Assembly (NCBI GenBank): GCA_934162125.1 | Contig: CAKPHU010000003.1 | Location: forward strand, 178,204-242,203 | Reading direction: 5' to 3' | Origin: an uncultured Bacilli bacterium | GTDB taxonomy: Bacteria > Bacillota_I > Bacilli_A > RF39 > UBA660 | DNA: 64,000 nucleotides | In this document: positions 8,522 to 18,300 of the stretch, in pieces | Numbering within the stretch: the first letter of the stretch is position 1 | Layout: each line of letters opens with the position of its first letter | The notes under the pieces: generated by a model | Seen by the model: the letters and a program-made list of their open reading frames with translations, nothing else | Database searches by the model: none | What the model was told of the DNA's origin: nothing | Made by a program: the position numbers and the translations under genes

Positions 8522-8995
8522 ATGAAAAAGAATGTAATGTTTATTTCTTCGACTGGGGGACATTTAAATGAAATGTTACAGTTGAAAGAGCTTTTTGAAA
8601 AGTATGACTATTATATAGTGACGGAGAAGACTAAGTCTAATTTAAATCTTAAAAATAAATACAAGAATAAAGTTAGTTTTTTAGTATATGGTACAAAGGA
8701 TCATATGTTGGTTTATCCATTTAAACTTATTTATAATACTTTTAAGAGTTTGTTTATTTATTTAAAAGTTCATCCTGATTATATTGTGACGACAGGGGCT
8801 CACACAGCTGGACCTATGTGTTGTATTGGAAAGTTACTTGGAAGTAGGATAATTTATATTGAGACTTTTGCTAATATTACAACAAAGACTATTACAGGTA
8901 AATGTCTTTATCCTATTGCGGATAAATTTATAGTTCAGTGGGAGAGTATGCTTAAGCTTTATCCAGAAGCAGTTTATGGAGGTTGGATTTTCTAA
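8522..8995 (+). CDS. Alg14/PssD-like glycosyltransferase membrane subunit
   Basis: A 157-residue protein starting at the ATG two bases after the GT4 stop. The motif FISSTGGHLNEMLQLKELF is the hallmark of Alg14, PssD and Cps14F proteins, and YIVTTGAHTAGPMCCIGKL is the second conserved block. Alg14-type proteins recruit the Alg13-type catalytic subunit to the membrane; both are needed to transfer a hexose to a lipid-linked sugar. The Alg13-like partner is the next gene, overlapping by one base (TAATG), which supports a bipartite enzyme. Confidence 0.85.
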   Translation: MKKNVMFISSTGGHLNEMLQLKELFEKYDYYIVTEKTKSNLNLKNKYKNKVSFLVYGTKDHMLVYPFKLIYNTFKSLFIYLKVHPDYIVTTGAHTAGPMCCIGKLLGSRIIYIETFANITTKTITGKCLYPIADKFIVQWESMLKLYPEAVYGGWIF

Positions 8996-9900
8996 TGATA
9001 TTTGTAACTTTGGGAACGCAAGATAAGAGTTTTGAAAGACTTTTAAAAGCAATTGATAAAGAAATAGAAAAAGGAACAATAAAGGATAAGGTTGTAGTAC
9101 AGGCTGGATATACAAAGTATGAATCAAAGAATATGGAAATATTTGATTTAGTATCTAGTGATGAATTTGATAAATACATGGATCAATGTGATATTTTGAT
9201 TACGCATGGAGGAGCTGGATCTATTCTTACTGGAATAAAAAAAGGTAAGGTAGTTATTGCAGCAGCAAGATTAGCTAAGTTTAAGGAACATACTAATGAT
9301 CATCAAAAACAAATTGTAAAAGAATTTGCAGATGAGGGATATATATTAGAACTTAGAGATTTTAGTAAACTTGGGAAGTTGTTAGAAAAAGCTAAGACTT
9401 TTAAGCCTACTAAGTTTAAGAGTAATACTAGTAATATGGTTAAATTAATTGATGACTATATAGAAAAAGATAATCATATTTCATGGTATAACAAATATAA
9501 AGAAATTTTATGGTATGGTTTTTTTGGAGTTTTGACAACACTTATTAATATTATTAGTTTTAATATTTTAGATAAAGTTGGAGTAGAAGTTTATTTAGCT
9601 AATTTTATTGCATGGGTATTGTCAGTTTTGTTTGCCTTTATTACGAATAAGTTATTTGTATTTAATTCTAAGAGTTTTAATATTAAAGTTTTACTTAAAG
9701 AAATGGTGGCTTTCTTTGTCGCTAGAATTGTTTCTTTAGGTATTGATATGGCTGGTATGTACTTATTACTTGAAATATTTAAATTTGGTAAGATGCCAGC
9801 AAAGATAATTGTTAATATTATTGTCATAGTGGCAAACTATGTATTTAGTAAATTATTTATATTTAAGAAGAACGGAGAAGTAAAAAATGAAAAAAGATAA
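8995..9900 (+). CDS. Alg13/PssE-like glycosyltransferase fused to a GtrA-like flippase domain
   Basis: A 301-residue fusion. The start at 8995 overlaps the preceding stop, with GGAGG 12 bases upstream. Residues 1-155 are Alg13/PssE-like: MIFVTLGTQDKSFERLL, then DILITHGGAGSILTGIKKGK, the GT28 C-terminal donor-binding loop. Residues 165-300 hold four hydrophobic segments with GVLTTLINIISFNIL and a KLFVFNSK end of helix 2, as in the GtrA family (PF04138) that flips undecaprenyl-linked sugars. The two functions are normally separate genes. The 3' end overlaps the GtrB-like gene by 14 bases. Domain calls are confident; the fused architecture is unusual. Confidence 0.85.
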   Translation: MIFVTLGTQDKSFERLLKAIDKEIEKGTIKDKVVVQAGYTKYESKNMEIFDLVSSDEFDKYMDQCDILITHGGAGSILTGIKKGKVVIAAARLAKFKEHTNDHQKQIVKEFADEGYILELRDFSKLGKLLEKAKTFKPTKFKSNTSNMVKLIDDYIEKDNHISWYNKYKEILWYGFFGVLTTLINIISFNILDKVGVEVYLANFIAWVLSVLFAFITNKLFVFNSKSFNIKVLLKEMVAFFVARIVSLGIDMAGMYLLLEIFKFGKMPAKIIVNIIVIVANYVFSKLFIFKKNGEVKNEKR

Positions 9901-10837
9901 GATATCAATAGTTGTACCTTGTTATAATGAGGAGGAGTCACTTCCCATTTTCTATAAGGAAATTAATAGAATTTCTAAAGAAATGAGTGAGTGTGATTTT
10001 GAACTTTTATTTATTAATGATGGAAGTCGTGATAAGACACTTTCTATTTTGAGAGACATGGCTAAGAAAGATAAAAGGGTTCGTTATATTTCTTTTTCAA
10101 GAAACTTTGGTAAAGAAGCTGGTATGTGGGCTGGACTTGAGAATGCTAAAGGGGACTATATTGCTCTAATGGATGCTGATATGCAAGATCCACCTAGTAA
10201 AGTTAAAGAGATGTATGAAATTATTAAGAAAGAACCTGAATATGATTGTGTGGGATTGTATACAATAAATCATACTGATTATTCTTTCTTTAGAAAAATA
10301 TGTACAAATATTTGGTATAAGTTGATTGCGAAAATATCTAATAATAGACAAGTTCCAGGAGTTAGAGATTTTAGACTTATGAGTAGACAAATGGTTGATG
10401 CTGTTTTGGAAATGAGAGAGTATAATCGTTATACTAAGGGAATTTTAAGTTTTGTAGGATTTAATACTAAATGGTTAGAGTTTAAGATTCCAGAGCGCGT
10501 GGCTGGTACTAGTAAGTTTAATTTCTGGAAGTTGTTTAAATATGCGATAGAAGGAATTGTGTCTTTTTCAACAACTCCTCTTGTGATATCTGCGATAGTT
10601 GGAATTATCTTTTGTTTAATTGCTTTTATTGCGATATTAGTTATTATTATTAAGACTCTTGTTTGGGGAGATCCTGTTGGTGGTTGGCCTTCACTTGCTT
10701 GTATTGTTATTTTTGCCAGTGGCTTACAGTTGTTCTTCTTAGGAGTTATAGGTATTTATTTATCTAAGACATATTTAGAAGTTAAGGGTAGACCAATATA
10801 TATAATTAAAGAAACAGAAGAAGATGTTAGAAACTAA
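9887..10837 (+). CDS. GtrB/DPM1-like polyprenyl-phosphate glycosyltransferase, GT2
   Basis: A 316-residue enzyme that makes a polyprenyl-phosphate sugar. The GT2 core is clear: ISIVVPCYNEEESLP, LFINDGSRDKT, and DYIALMDADMQDPP (donor/metal DxD region). Two transmembrane helices lie at about residues 230-257 and 265-290, as in GtrB, CsbB and YkoT. These enzymes work with a GtrA-type flippase, which here is the C-terminal half of the overlapping upstream gene. Likely role: supplying a flipped sugar donor for modification of an envelope glycan. Confidence 0.9.
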   Translation: MKKDKISIVVPCYNEEESLPIFYKEINRISKEMSECDFELLFINDGSRDKTLSILRDMAKKDKRVRYISFSRNFGKEAGMWAGLENAKGDYIALMDADMQDPPSKVKEMYEIIKKEPEYDCVGLYTINHTDYSFFRKICTNIWYKLIAKISNNRQVPGVRDFRLMSRQMVDAVLEMREYNRYTKGILSFVGFNTKWLEFKIPERVAGTSKFNFWKLFKYAIEGIVSFSTTPLVISAIVGIIFCLIAFIAILVIIIKTLVWGDPVGGWPSLACIVIFASGLQLFFLGVIGIYLSKTYLEVKGRPIYIIKETEEDVRN

Positions 10838-10857
10838 GTTGTTAGTTTCTTTTTTTT
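10829..10857 (+). terminator. Terminator of the glycan operon
   Basis: AGAAACTAA-GTTG-TTAGTTTCT forms a 9-bp stem, followed by a T tract. It overlaps the last codons of the GtrB-like gene. Confidence 0.9.
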
Positions 10858-10894
10858 GTGTTATTCTTATTTTAAGATAGGAGTTCTTGGAAAG

Positions 10895-11725
10895 ATGGAA
10901 GTAAAGAAGAAAAGTGAAAAAAAAGAAACAAAGAAGAAGGAAATAAAGGAGAAAAAGAAGATAAGTATTGGTCCTCTTAAATTGACTGTTTCACAAATAG
11001 TTGATGTCAGTGTGGCTACTTTAATACTTTTAGTTTGGTTTTGTTCACCTAGAGTTTTTGTTGTAGCAACACCATATTATAATAAAGGTACAGAAGAACA
11101 GATGGTTGATGTTAAGGCAACAATGGGAGAAGAGAATACAGAGGAAAATTTTAGAGTATATTTTCAGTGGTTTAATGTAATACATGAGTTAGGACATGGA
11201 CTGTTAAGATATCATAGTGATTTAAAGTTATCTAATGCAGAAGAGGAACAATTAGTAAATGATTTTGCATATGCTTATTGGGAATATTATGGGGAGAGGG
11301 AAAAACTTGATCAAGTAGAAGAGATTGTTAAATATGCTTTAGATAACATTAATGGTCCCAATACAAATCTTTCATATATTGATTACGCTAACAAGAATTG
11401 GAATAAGTCTTCATTCTCGACTTATAACGAATATGGTTGGTTTCAATTTTGTTGTGTTGTGAATACTTTTAAAAATAAAAAGTCTTTAGATGAAGTTTTA
11501 AAAGAAATGAAAATAGATGGTTATAAGTTACCTGATGCGGAAGTGCTTACTTATGATCTCATTGATGATGATGTTAGTACAACTATTTTAAATGATGCGG
11601 TGGAAAACTTTAATTCTTGGGGACTTAAATTTCCTAAGGTAGAACATATATTTAAAACAAATCCTTATTCTAGTTATTCTGTGCCAGCAAGAAAGATATT
11701 AGGAATATGGACGTTTCCTCGTTAG
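10895..11725 (+). CDS. Membrane-anchored HELGH metallopeptidase-like protein
   Basis: A 276-residue protein starting at the ATG at 10895, with TAGGAG about 12 bases upstream. Residues 1-30 are extremely Lys/Glu-rich, then a single transmembrane helix (about 32-55). By the positive-inside rule the rest should lie outside the cell. VIHELGHGLLRYHS (His97-Glu-Leu-Gly-His101) is a zinc HEXXH motif, followed about 20 residues later by EEEQLVNDFAYAYW, the spacing and look of the third ligand and FA motif of ImmA/IrrE peptidases. Those are normally cytoplasmic, so the anchor is odd. Assignment is by motif only; an unrelated HEXXH fold is possible. Confidence 0.6.
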   Translation: MEVKKKSEKKETKKKEIKEKKKISIGPLKLTVSQIVDVSVATLILLVWFCSPRVFVVATPYYNKGTEEQMVDVKATMGEENTEENFRVYFQWFNVIHELGHGLLRYHSDLKLSNAEEEQLVNDFAYAYWEYYGEREKLDQVEEIVKYALDNINGPNTNLSYIDYANKNWNKSSFSTYNEYGWFQFCCVVNTFKNKKSLDEVLKEMKIDGYKLPDAEVLTYDLIDDDVSTTILNDAVENFNSWGLKFPKVEHIFKTNPYSSYSVPARKILGIWTFPR

Positions 11726-11751
11726 AATAGTTAAATCCTATTCTTTTTTTT
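11724..11751 (+). terminator. Rho-independent terminator
   Basis: AGAATAG and CTATTCT form a 7-bp stem with a seven-base loop and a following T8 tract, overlapping the stop of the HELGH protein gene. Confidence 0.85.
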
Positions 11752-11795
11752 GTAATTTTTTTCATTTTTTGACGTTTCAATATTGTAAGGTTTTA

Positions 11796-11837
11796 TGTCG
11801 GAAATAGCTGTACAAATGTCGAAAAATTTGGTATATT
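11796..11837 (+). promoter_or_regulatory. Promoter with candidate Spo0A boxes
   Basis: TGTACA (11809) and TATATT (11832) are 17 bases apart and precede the gene at 11856. TGTCGAA at 11817 is an exact match to the known 7-base Spo0A box and lies inside the promoter spacer; TGTCGGA at 11796, one mismatch, is 21 bases upstream, two helical turns. Control by Spo0A is inference; a 7-mer can occur by chance. Confidence 0.4.
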
Positions 11838-11855
11838 GTATCTTAGGTGATTTAT

Positions 11856-12419
11856 GTGAAAAAAAAGACTGTTATTATAATTTTATCTGTTGTTGGAGGA
11901 CTTTCTTTACTTGCTGGTTTAGGAGCTCATTTTATTATCAGTTTAAAAGCAGACCGTGAAGCAATGCGTAAACAAATAGTAGAGGTAAAAGAGGTTTATA
12001 AAGTTTTTGGTGGTCATATAGATACATTTAATGAAATACGTAATAATTTGTATTCATCAGTTTTAGATAATGTTTATTATGATACTTTAGCAACTACTGA
12101 TGCAAGTGTTAGAGAAGCATTTGTAAATTATGAAAAAGAAGTAGATGGTGTAGAAAGTGTTGTTGATAAACTAGCTAAGTATTGTGATGGCATTTATTAT
12201 ACAGATAGTTCAATTACTACTAAGTGTAAGAGTTATGCTAGTGTGTATGAACAAGTAGTTAATGCTTATGTTTCTGATGTTAATTTATATAATAGTATTA
12301 TCGACACTTATAATGAAAGTAAAGAAGAAGGTAGTACTGAAAGATTAGAACACATTAAAACACAAAAGAAATTTATTGATTATAATGGAGATAAAAAATA
12401 CGAAGGAAAAGAAGAATAA
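11856..12419 (+). CDS. Membrane-anchored helical hypothetical protein
   Basis: A 187-residue protein. The start is a GTG at 11856, six bases after AGGTG; no in-frame ATG fits. An N-terminal transmembrane helix (about residues 5-27, TVIIILSVVGGLSLLAG) is followed by an entirely helical region that should form an extracytoplasmic coiled-coil or helical bundle, with two cysteines (YCDGIYY and TKCKSY) that could form a disulfide. I do not recognise the family; it resembles LemA-type helical proteins only in outline. It leads a group of envelope genes. Confidence 0.65.
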   Translation: MKKKTVIIILSVVGGLSLLAGLGAHFIISLKADREAMRKQIVEVKEVYKVFGGHIDTFNEIRNNLYSSVLDNVYYDTLATTDASVREAFVNYEKEVDGVESVVDKLAKYCDGIYYTDSSITTKCKSYASVYEQVVNAYVSDVNLYNSIIDTYNESKEEGSTERLEHIKTQKKFIDYNGDKKYEGKEE

Positions 12420-12437
12420 GTAAGTGAGGGTTTAGTT

Positions 12438-13613
12438 ATGGATACAGAAAAGGAAATAGAGAAAAAGAAAAAGAAAAAGTTTAGACTTTTTAAGAAGAAA
12501 GAGAAAGTAAATCCAGAACAAATTACTTTAGATAATGTTGATGTTCTAGATGTTTATGAAGAGAAAAAGGGTATGAAGAAAGAAAAAAAGAAATGGTCAG
12601 TTAAGAAAAAAGTTGGTGTTACTCTTGGAAGCTTATTTGTAGCTGGTGTAGGATGTGCTGCTTTCTTATTTTATGGTCCATGGGATGGTTTTAGAAACTT
12701 TTGGATTACAAGTGCAATGACAACTATGACACATCAATATTTAGCTACTTGGATTTATAGTGATGAGACTATTCAAAAAGTACTTGCAGCTAACAGTGTA
12801 GAAGAAGTTGAAGAAGAAACTGACTTGGATGCTATTAAAATAACTAGTTATACAGGTAAAACTATTTATAAAAATGAATATGAGAAAGATGTATTGACTA
12901 AAGATCCAGGTAATGATTTATATAAAGTTATTAATATTAATGGTGGTTCTTATCAAGGATTCTTAGTTGTTTTATATGATCCTTCAAAAATTCACGTTGC
13001 GACAACTAGTTACTTAGGTAGTAGAGGTCAAGATATTTTAACTGTTTCAAAAAGAGAAAATGCAATTATTGCGATGAATGGTGGAGGTTTCTATGATCCA
13101 GATTGGAATTCTAATGGAGCTATTCCACATGGTACAGTAATTTCTCGTGGTAATGTTGTATGGGATTATGCTGATGCTGGTTATGGTGGAGGATTTATTT
13201 GTTTTACTAATGAAAATAAACTTTTATTAGGTAGAATGGAAAAAGACGAAGCTGTTGCTAAAGGATGTAGAGATGCTATTGAATTTGGACCATTCTTAAT
13301 TGTTAATGGTAAGAGTGCATTTATAAAAGGTAATGGTGGTTGGGGTATTGCTCCTAGAACTGCTATTGGACAAAGAAAAGATGGTATTGTATTAATGCTT
13401 GTTATTAATGGTAGACTTGCTAATAGTATTGGTGCTGATATGGTTGATTTAACAGAAATCATGGAAAGATATGGTGCTTATAATGCTGCTAACTTAGATG
13501 GAGGTAGTTCATCAGAGTTAGTTATTAATGGACAAATTATTAATACACCAGTTGCTGGTGGTAGATATGGATTAAGAGATATGTCTACTTTCTGGGTTGT
13601 AACTGAAGATTAG
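12438..13613 (+). CDS. Phosphodiester glycosidase (NAGPA domain) membrane protein
   Basis: A 391-residue protein. Residues 1-52 are very Lys-rich, followed by a transmembrane helix at about 55-76 and an extracytoplasmic domain. NAIIAMNGGGFYDPDWNSNG, then IPHGTVISRG, APRTAIGQRKDG and YNAANLDGGSSSELVINGQI are the signature blocks of the NAGPA family (PF09992), which includes human uncovering enzyme and bacterial enzymes acting on phosphodiester-linked sugars of wall or exopolysaccharide. The N-terminal half is unassigned. Its neighbours are other anchored envelope proteins including a polysaccharide deacetylase, so a wall-glycan role is likely. Confidence 0.88.
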   Translation: MDTEKEIEKKKKKKFRLFKKKEKVNPEQITLDNVDVLDVYEEKKGMKKEKKKWSVKKKVGVTLGSLFVAGVGCAAFLFYGPWDGFRNFWITSAMTTMTHQYLATWIYSDETIQKVLAANSVEEVEEETDLDAIKITSYTGKTIYKNEYEKDVLTKDPGNDLYKVININGGSYQGFLVVLYDPSKIHVATTSYLGSRGQDILTVSKRENAIIAMNGGGFYDPDWNSNGAIPHGTVISRGNVVWDYADAGYGGGFICFTNENKLLLGRMEKDEAVAKGCRDAIEFGPFLIVNGKSAFIKGNGGWGIAPRTAIGQRKDGIVLMLVINGRLANSIGADMVDLTEIMERYGAYNAANLDGGSSSELVINGQIINTPVAGGRYGLRDMSTFWVVTED

Positions 13614-13671
13614 ACTTTATTTTTAAGTATTTCGATGTTATAATTTTCTTAGAGATTTGGAGTGATTATTC

Positions 13672-13971
13672 ATGAATTTATTAGATATAGTTTCATATTG
13701 TTCAGATCCTGGACTTGCACAAATACTTAAGATAATTAGAACTTTCTTAAGATTAGTTCAAATTCTTGGACCTATTATAGCAATGGTGGCCTTAGGTATG
13801 AATTTAGTTAAGTTAATGAGTAATCCAGATAATAAAAAGTATGCAACACTTATTAAAAACTGGTTAATAGCGTTTGTTATGTTGTTCTTATTACCAGCTC
13901 TTGTTAACTTAGTAATGGGATGGTTAGATGGATCATTTTCTATCGCATCTTGTTGGAATTATTTAGATTAA
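13672..13971 (+). CDS. Small two-helix membrane protein
   Basis: A 99-residue protein starting at an ATG with GGAGTGAT upstream. Two hydrophobic helices (about residues 30-50 and 63-85) are separated by a short polar loop, KLMSNPDNKKYATLIKN. Both ends carry a cysteine (SYCSDPG and ASCWNY). The size and topology recall VirB2/TrbC-type conjugation pilins, but no other type IV secretion gene is nearby, so I do not name it so. TATAAT at about 13640 gives it its own possible promoter and a strong terminator follows. Confidence 0.7.
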   Translation: MNLLDIVSYCSDPGLAQILKIIRTFLRLVQILGPIIAMVALGMNLVKLMSNPDNKKYATLIKNWLIAFVMLFLLPALVNLVMGWLDGSFSIASCWNYLD

Positions 13972-13981
13972 AGATTAAATT

Positions 13982-14011
13982 ACTATGCATAAAAAATGCA
14001 TAGTTTTTTTT
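13982..14011 (+). terminator. Strong rho-independent terminator
   Basis: ACTATGCAT-AAAAA-ATGCATAGT gives a perfect 9-bp stem followed by T8. Confidence 0.93.
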
Positions 14012-14047
14012 ATGCTTGTGTGCTACAATATAATCAGGTGAGGATAA

Positions 14048-15316
14048 GTGAAGATGAGTCATAATAAGAAGAGAAAATTTAAGAAAAGTGCACTAATTAT
14101 AATTATTGCTTTATTAGTAATTGGTGCTTGTGTTGGAGGGGGACTTTTTTATAAGAAGCAAGAGGATTTAAAGAAAGAGAAGCTTCGTGAAGAAAAGGAA
14201 TTAGTTGAAAAGATAAAGAATGCTTATAGTAAATATGTAAATATAAGTAATGCTAGTATATATCAATTAAAGGGAGATAAATACGTAGAGGCTGGTAAGA
14301 TTGTAGGTAGTCGTGATTTTACTTTAGATGAAATTAAGATTGATAAGAATACGGAATATTTCCATATTAATGAGTTGGATTATTATGTTAAATATACTGA
14401 TGTTAAGAAGGTAGAAGCTCTTAGTGAGAAAAATACAAGATATAAGAATTATTTACCTTTTAATGAAAATGTAAAGAGTAATAGTAAGTTTTCATTAGAA
14501 GAAGGAGATAATGTTATTTATCAGTTTAATGATAAGGTTCTTGATACTGCTATTATTGAAAAGGCTGATAATGGGTATATGGTTGAGTTTAATGGAGAAG
14601 AACTTTTGATTAAGAGTGAGGATGTTAGTGAAGTATATGCTAAAGAAAATACAACAGCAGTAGAGTCTACTAGTGTACCTGTTACTGTTTACCATTTTAT
14701 TTACTTAGAGGGAGATACTTCTTGTAATGAATCTATTTGTCATCCTGAGAGTCAGATAAAAGAACAATTTAATTATTTGAGAGAAAATAACTTCTTTACA
14801 ATGAATACTACAGAACTTGGTAAGTTTATTGATGGAAAGATTAGAGTGCCAGAAAAGTCTATTTTAATTACAATTGATGATGGAGCAAGAGCTTGGAACT
14901 TTATTCCGATTTTGGAAGAATATAAAATTAATGCAACATTATTCTTAATTAGTGGTTGGTATCCACTAGATAAATTTAGTTCACCTTATTTAGAGGTTGC
15001 TAGTCATACTCATGATTTACATCATGGAAGACAATGTCCAGGTGGTCAAGGTAGTCCATTAAAGTGTAAGCCAAAAGAAGAATTACTTGCAGATTTAAGA
15101 ACAAGTAGAGAAGTACTTGGAGGAACTAAAGCTTTCTGTTTCCCATTCTATGAGTATAATGATTATGCAGTTAGTGTTTTGAAAGAGGCAGGCTTTGAAA
15201 TGGCCTTTATTGGTGGAGGAGTTAAGGCAACTAAAGGAATAGATAAATTCCATATTCCTAGAATACCACTTAATAGATGGACATCACTTAGTCAATATGC
15301 TAGATATGTAAATTAG
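14048..15316 (+). CDS. Membrane-anchored polysaccharide deacetylase
   Basis: A 422-residue protein. GTG at 14048 is seven bases from AGGTG and is preferred; an in-frame ATG at 14054 is the alternative. A transmembrane helix at about residues 13-34 is followed by a coiled stretch and an SH3-like region, and then the catalytic NodB domain from about 215. Visible motifs are PVTVYHFIYLEGD, ILITIDDGARAWNFIP (the two Asp residues that bind metal) and VASHTHDLHHG (metal-binding His residues). NodB enzymes remove acetyl groups from peptidoglycan or other glycans, often giving lysozyme resistance. The substrate is not determinable here. Confidence 0.88.
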   Translation: MKMSHNKKRKFKKSALIIIIALLVIGACVGGGLFYKKQEDLKKEKLREEKELVEKIKNAYSKYVNISNASIYQLKGDKYVEAGKIVGSRDFTLDEIKIDKNTEYFHINELDYYVKYTDVKKVEALSEKNTRYKNYLPFNENVKSNSKFSLEEGDNVIYQFNDKVLDTAIIEKADNGYMVEFNGEELLIKSEDVSEVYAKENTTAVESTSVPVTVYHFIYLEGDTSCNESICHPESQIKEQFNYLRENNFFTMNTTELGKFIDGKIRVPEKSILITIDDGARAWNFIPILEEYKINATLFLISGWYPLDKFSSPYLEVASHTHDLHHGRQCPGGQGSPLKCKPKEELLADLRTSREVLGGTKAFCFPFYEYNDYAVSVLKEAGFEMAFIGGGVKATKGIDKFHIPRIPLNRWTSLSQYARYVN

Positions 15317-15345
15317 TCTTGCTTACAAAAGCAGACTTTTTTTTT
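15315..15345 (+). terminator. Rho-independent terminator
   Basis: AGTCT-GCTT pairs with AAGC-AGACT, with one bulged T and an ACAA loop, followed by T9. Confidence 0.88.
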
Positions 15346-15389
15346 AGATGTAAATGTTATATAATTAAGTTTAGGAGGAATAGATAATC

Positions 15390-18300
15390 ATGAAAAAAAT
15401 AATGGATGGAAATGAAGCTTGTAGTTATGTTTCATATAATTTTACAGAAGTAGCAGGAATATATCCAATTACACCGGCTAGTCCTATGGCAGAACTTACT
15501 GATACTTGGAGTAATGAGGGTAAACTTAATTATTTTGGAGTACCAGTTAAAGTAGTAGAAATGGAATCAGAAGCAGGTGCTGCTGGTATGGTTCATGGTT
15601 CATTACAAGCAGGATGTTTGACAACTACTTATACAGCTAGTCAAGGTTTACTTTTGATGATTCCTAATATGTATAAAATAGCAGGAGAGTTATTACCTTG
15701 TGTTATAAATGTAGCAGCAAGATCTCTTGCAACTCATGCATTATCTATTTTTGGAGATCATCAAGATGTATATGCAGCTCGTGGAACGGGATTTGCGATG
15801 CTTGCTAGTTCATCTGTTCAAGAAGTAATGGATTTGACAGGAGTTGCTCATTTAGCAGCTATTAAAGGAAGAGTACCATTTATTAATTTCTTTGATGGAT
15901 TTAGAACAAGTCATGAATTACAAAAGATAGAAGTAATAGATACTGATAAATTAAAGAAACTTATTGATGAGAAAGCTTTAAATGAATTTAGAAGTCGTGC
16001 ACTTAATATTAATAATCCAACAATAAAGGGAACTGCACAAAATGAAGATATTTATTTTCAAGCTACAGAAGTTAGAAATGAATATTATACAAAAGTAGTT
16101 GATATAGTTAATGATTATATGCAAGAGGTTAATAAGATAACTGGTAATAATTATCAACCATTTAATTATTATGGAAGTAAGAGTGCTACTAAAGTGATTG
16201 TTGCAATGGGATCTGTTTGTGAGACAATTAAAGAAGTAGTTGATTATTTAAATAATGAAAAGAAAGAGAATGTAGGTTTAGTAGAAGTACATTTATATAG
16301 ACCATTTAGTACTAAGTATTTCTTGAAAGCATTACCTAAATCAGTTAAAAAGATTGCGGTGCTTGATAGAACTAAAGAGGCTGGATCTAATGGAGAACCT
16401 TTATATTTAGATGTTGTTAAAACGATTAAAGAGATTGATGCTAAGGTTGTAGTTTATGGTGGTAGATATGGTCTTGCTAGTAAGAATACAACACCAGCTA
16501 TGATTAAGGGATTGTTTGACTATATGGATATGAGAGATATGCATAATAACTTTACTTTGGGTATTGTTGATGATGTTACTAATCTATCTATTCCATATGA
16601 TAAATATTTTAGTATTCCACATAATAATGTAGAGTTCTTAGTTTATGGTTTTGGTAGTGATGGAATGGTTAGTGCTTGTAAAGATTTAATGAAGATTACA
16701 GGTACTTATACGAATGCTTATGTACAGGGTTATTTTCAATATGATTCTAAGAAGTCTGGTGGAGTTACTATTTCACATTTAAGATTTGGAAAGAAACCTA
16801 TTCAATCTACTTATTATGTAGAGAAAGCATCTTTAATTATTTGTACTAAGGATTCATATTTAAAGAAACTTAAGATGTTGGATAAGATTAGTAATAAGGG
16901 TGTATTTGTTTTAAATACTACACATACAGCTGATGAAGTTTTAGAGATGATGAGTATTCATGATAAGAAGATATTACATGATCGAAATATAAAGATGTTT
17001 ATTATTAATGCGAGTGGTTTAGCTGCAGAAGCAGGAATTAATGGTAAGATTAGTGCAATTATGGAGACTTTAATCTTTAAACTTGGTAAGATTGTGGACT
17101 TTAATTTTGCTTATAATAAGATTAAGGAAAATTTAGTTACAAAGTTTCAAAATAAAGGTGGAGATATTGCTTTAAAGAATATGAAGGCAATTGATAATAG
17201 TCTTGATGCTTTAGTACCAGTTAAGGTTCCATATGTTGATTATGCTCCACAGTTTGAAAAGAAGAAAGGAGCACTAGAAGTTATTAATTGTATGGAAGGA
17301 GATAGTCTTCCTGTAAGTACTTTTATTAAGGCTCCTGATGGTACTTTTGAAGCTGGTACGGCAAAGTATGATAAGAGAGATATTGCGGATATAGCACCTT
17401 GTTATGATGCTAAAAACTGTATTTCATGTAATTTGTGTTCTTTAGTCTGTCCACATGGTGTTATTAGACCTTTCTTATTGGATGAGAAAGAAGAAATAGA
17501 TGCACCTAGTTCAGTAAGTCGTAATTTGATTCCGGCTAATATTAAAGATAAGGATTATAAGTTTACGATTGGTATTAGTTTACCTGATTGTACAGGTTGT
17601 TCTTTATGTAGTGAAGTATGTCCTGGTAAGAAGGGTGCTAAAGCTTTAGTTATGAAAATGAAAGATGCTTTACTTTCAGATAAAAAAGAAGAAGAGTATA
17701 AGTATTTATTTGAAGAAGTTAGTGAGAAGAAAGATGTAATGCCAACTAATACTGTTAAAGGTAGTCAGTTTAAGCGTCCAAGGTTTGAATTTTCTGGTGC
17801 TTGCGCAGGATGTGGCGAAACTCCTTATATTAAACTTGTTACACAGTTATTTGGTGATAGAATGATTGTGGCTAATGCTACGGGATGTTCTTCAATTTAT
17901 GGTGCTTCAACTCCATCAATGCCATATAGTATTCCTTGGGCTAATTCTTTATTTGAAGATAATGCTGAATTTGGTTTTGGTATGAAAGTAGCTGATGAGA
18001 CTATTAAAAATAGAATATGTGCAATGATTAATAATAATTTTAAGGATGTTAAAAAGAGTGAACAAGATATCTATAAAAATTATGTTAAGAATATAAATGA
18101 AGAGACAGCAAAAGCTCTACTTGAAGTTATTGATAGTACAAAGATAGAGGGACTTCTTCAATTAAAAGATTTCATTATGCCTAGATCTGTATGGATGATA
18201 GGTGGAGATGGTTGGGCTTATGATATTGGATATAATGGTATCGATCATGTTTTAGCTAATAAAGAAAATGTTAATATTTTGGTACTTGATACAGAAGTGT

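Noticed and set aside
13672..13971. VirB2/TrbC conjugation pilin
   Set aside because: Size and helices fit, but there is no other secretion gene nearby and no family motif.
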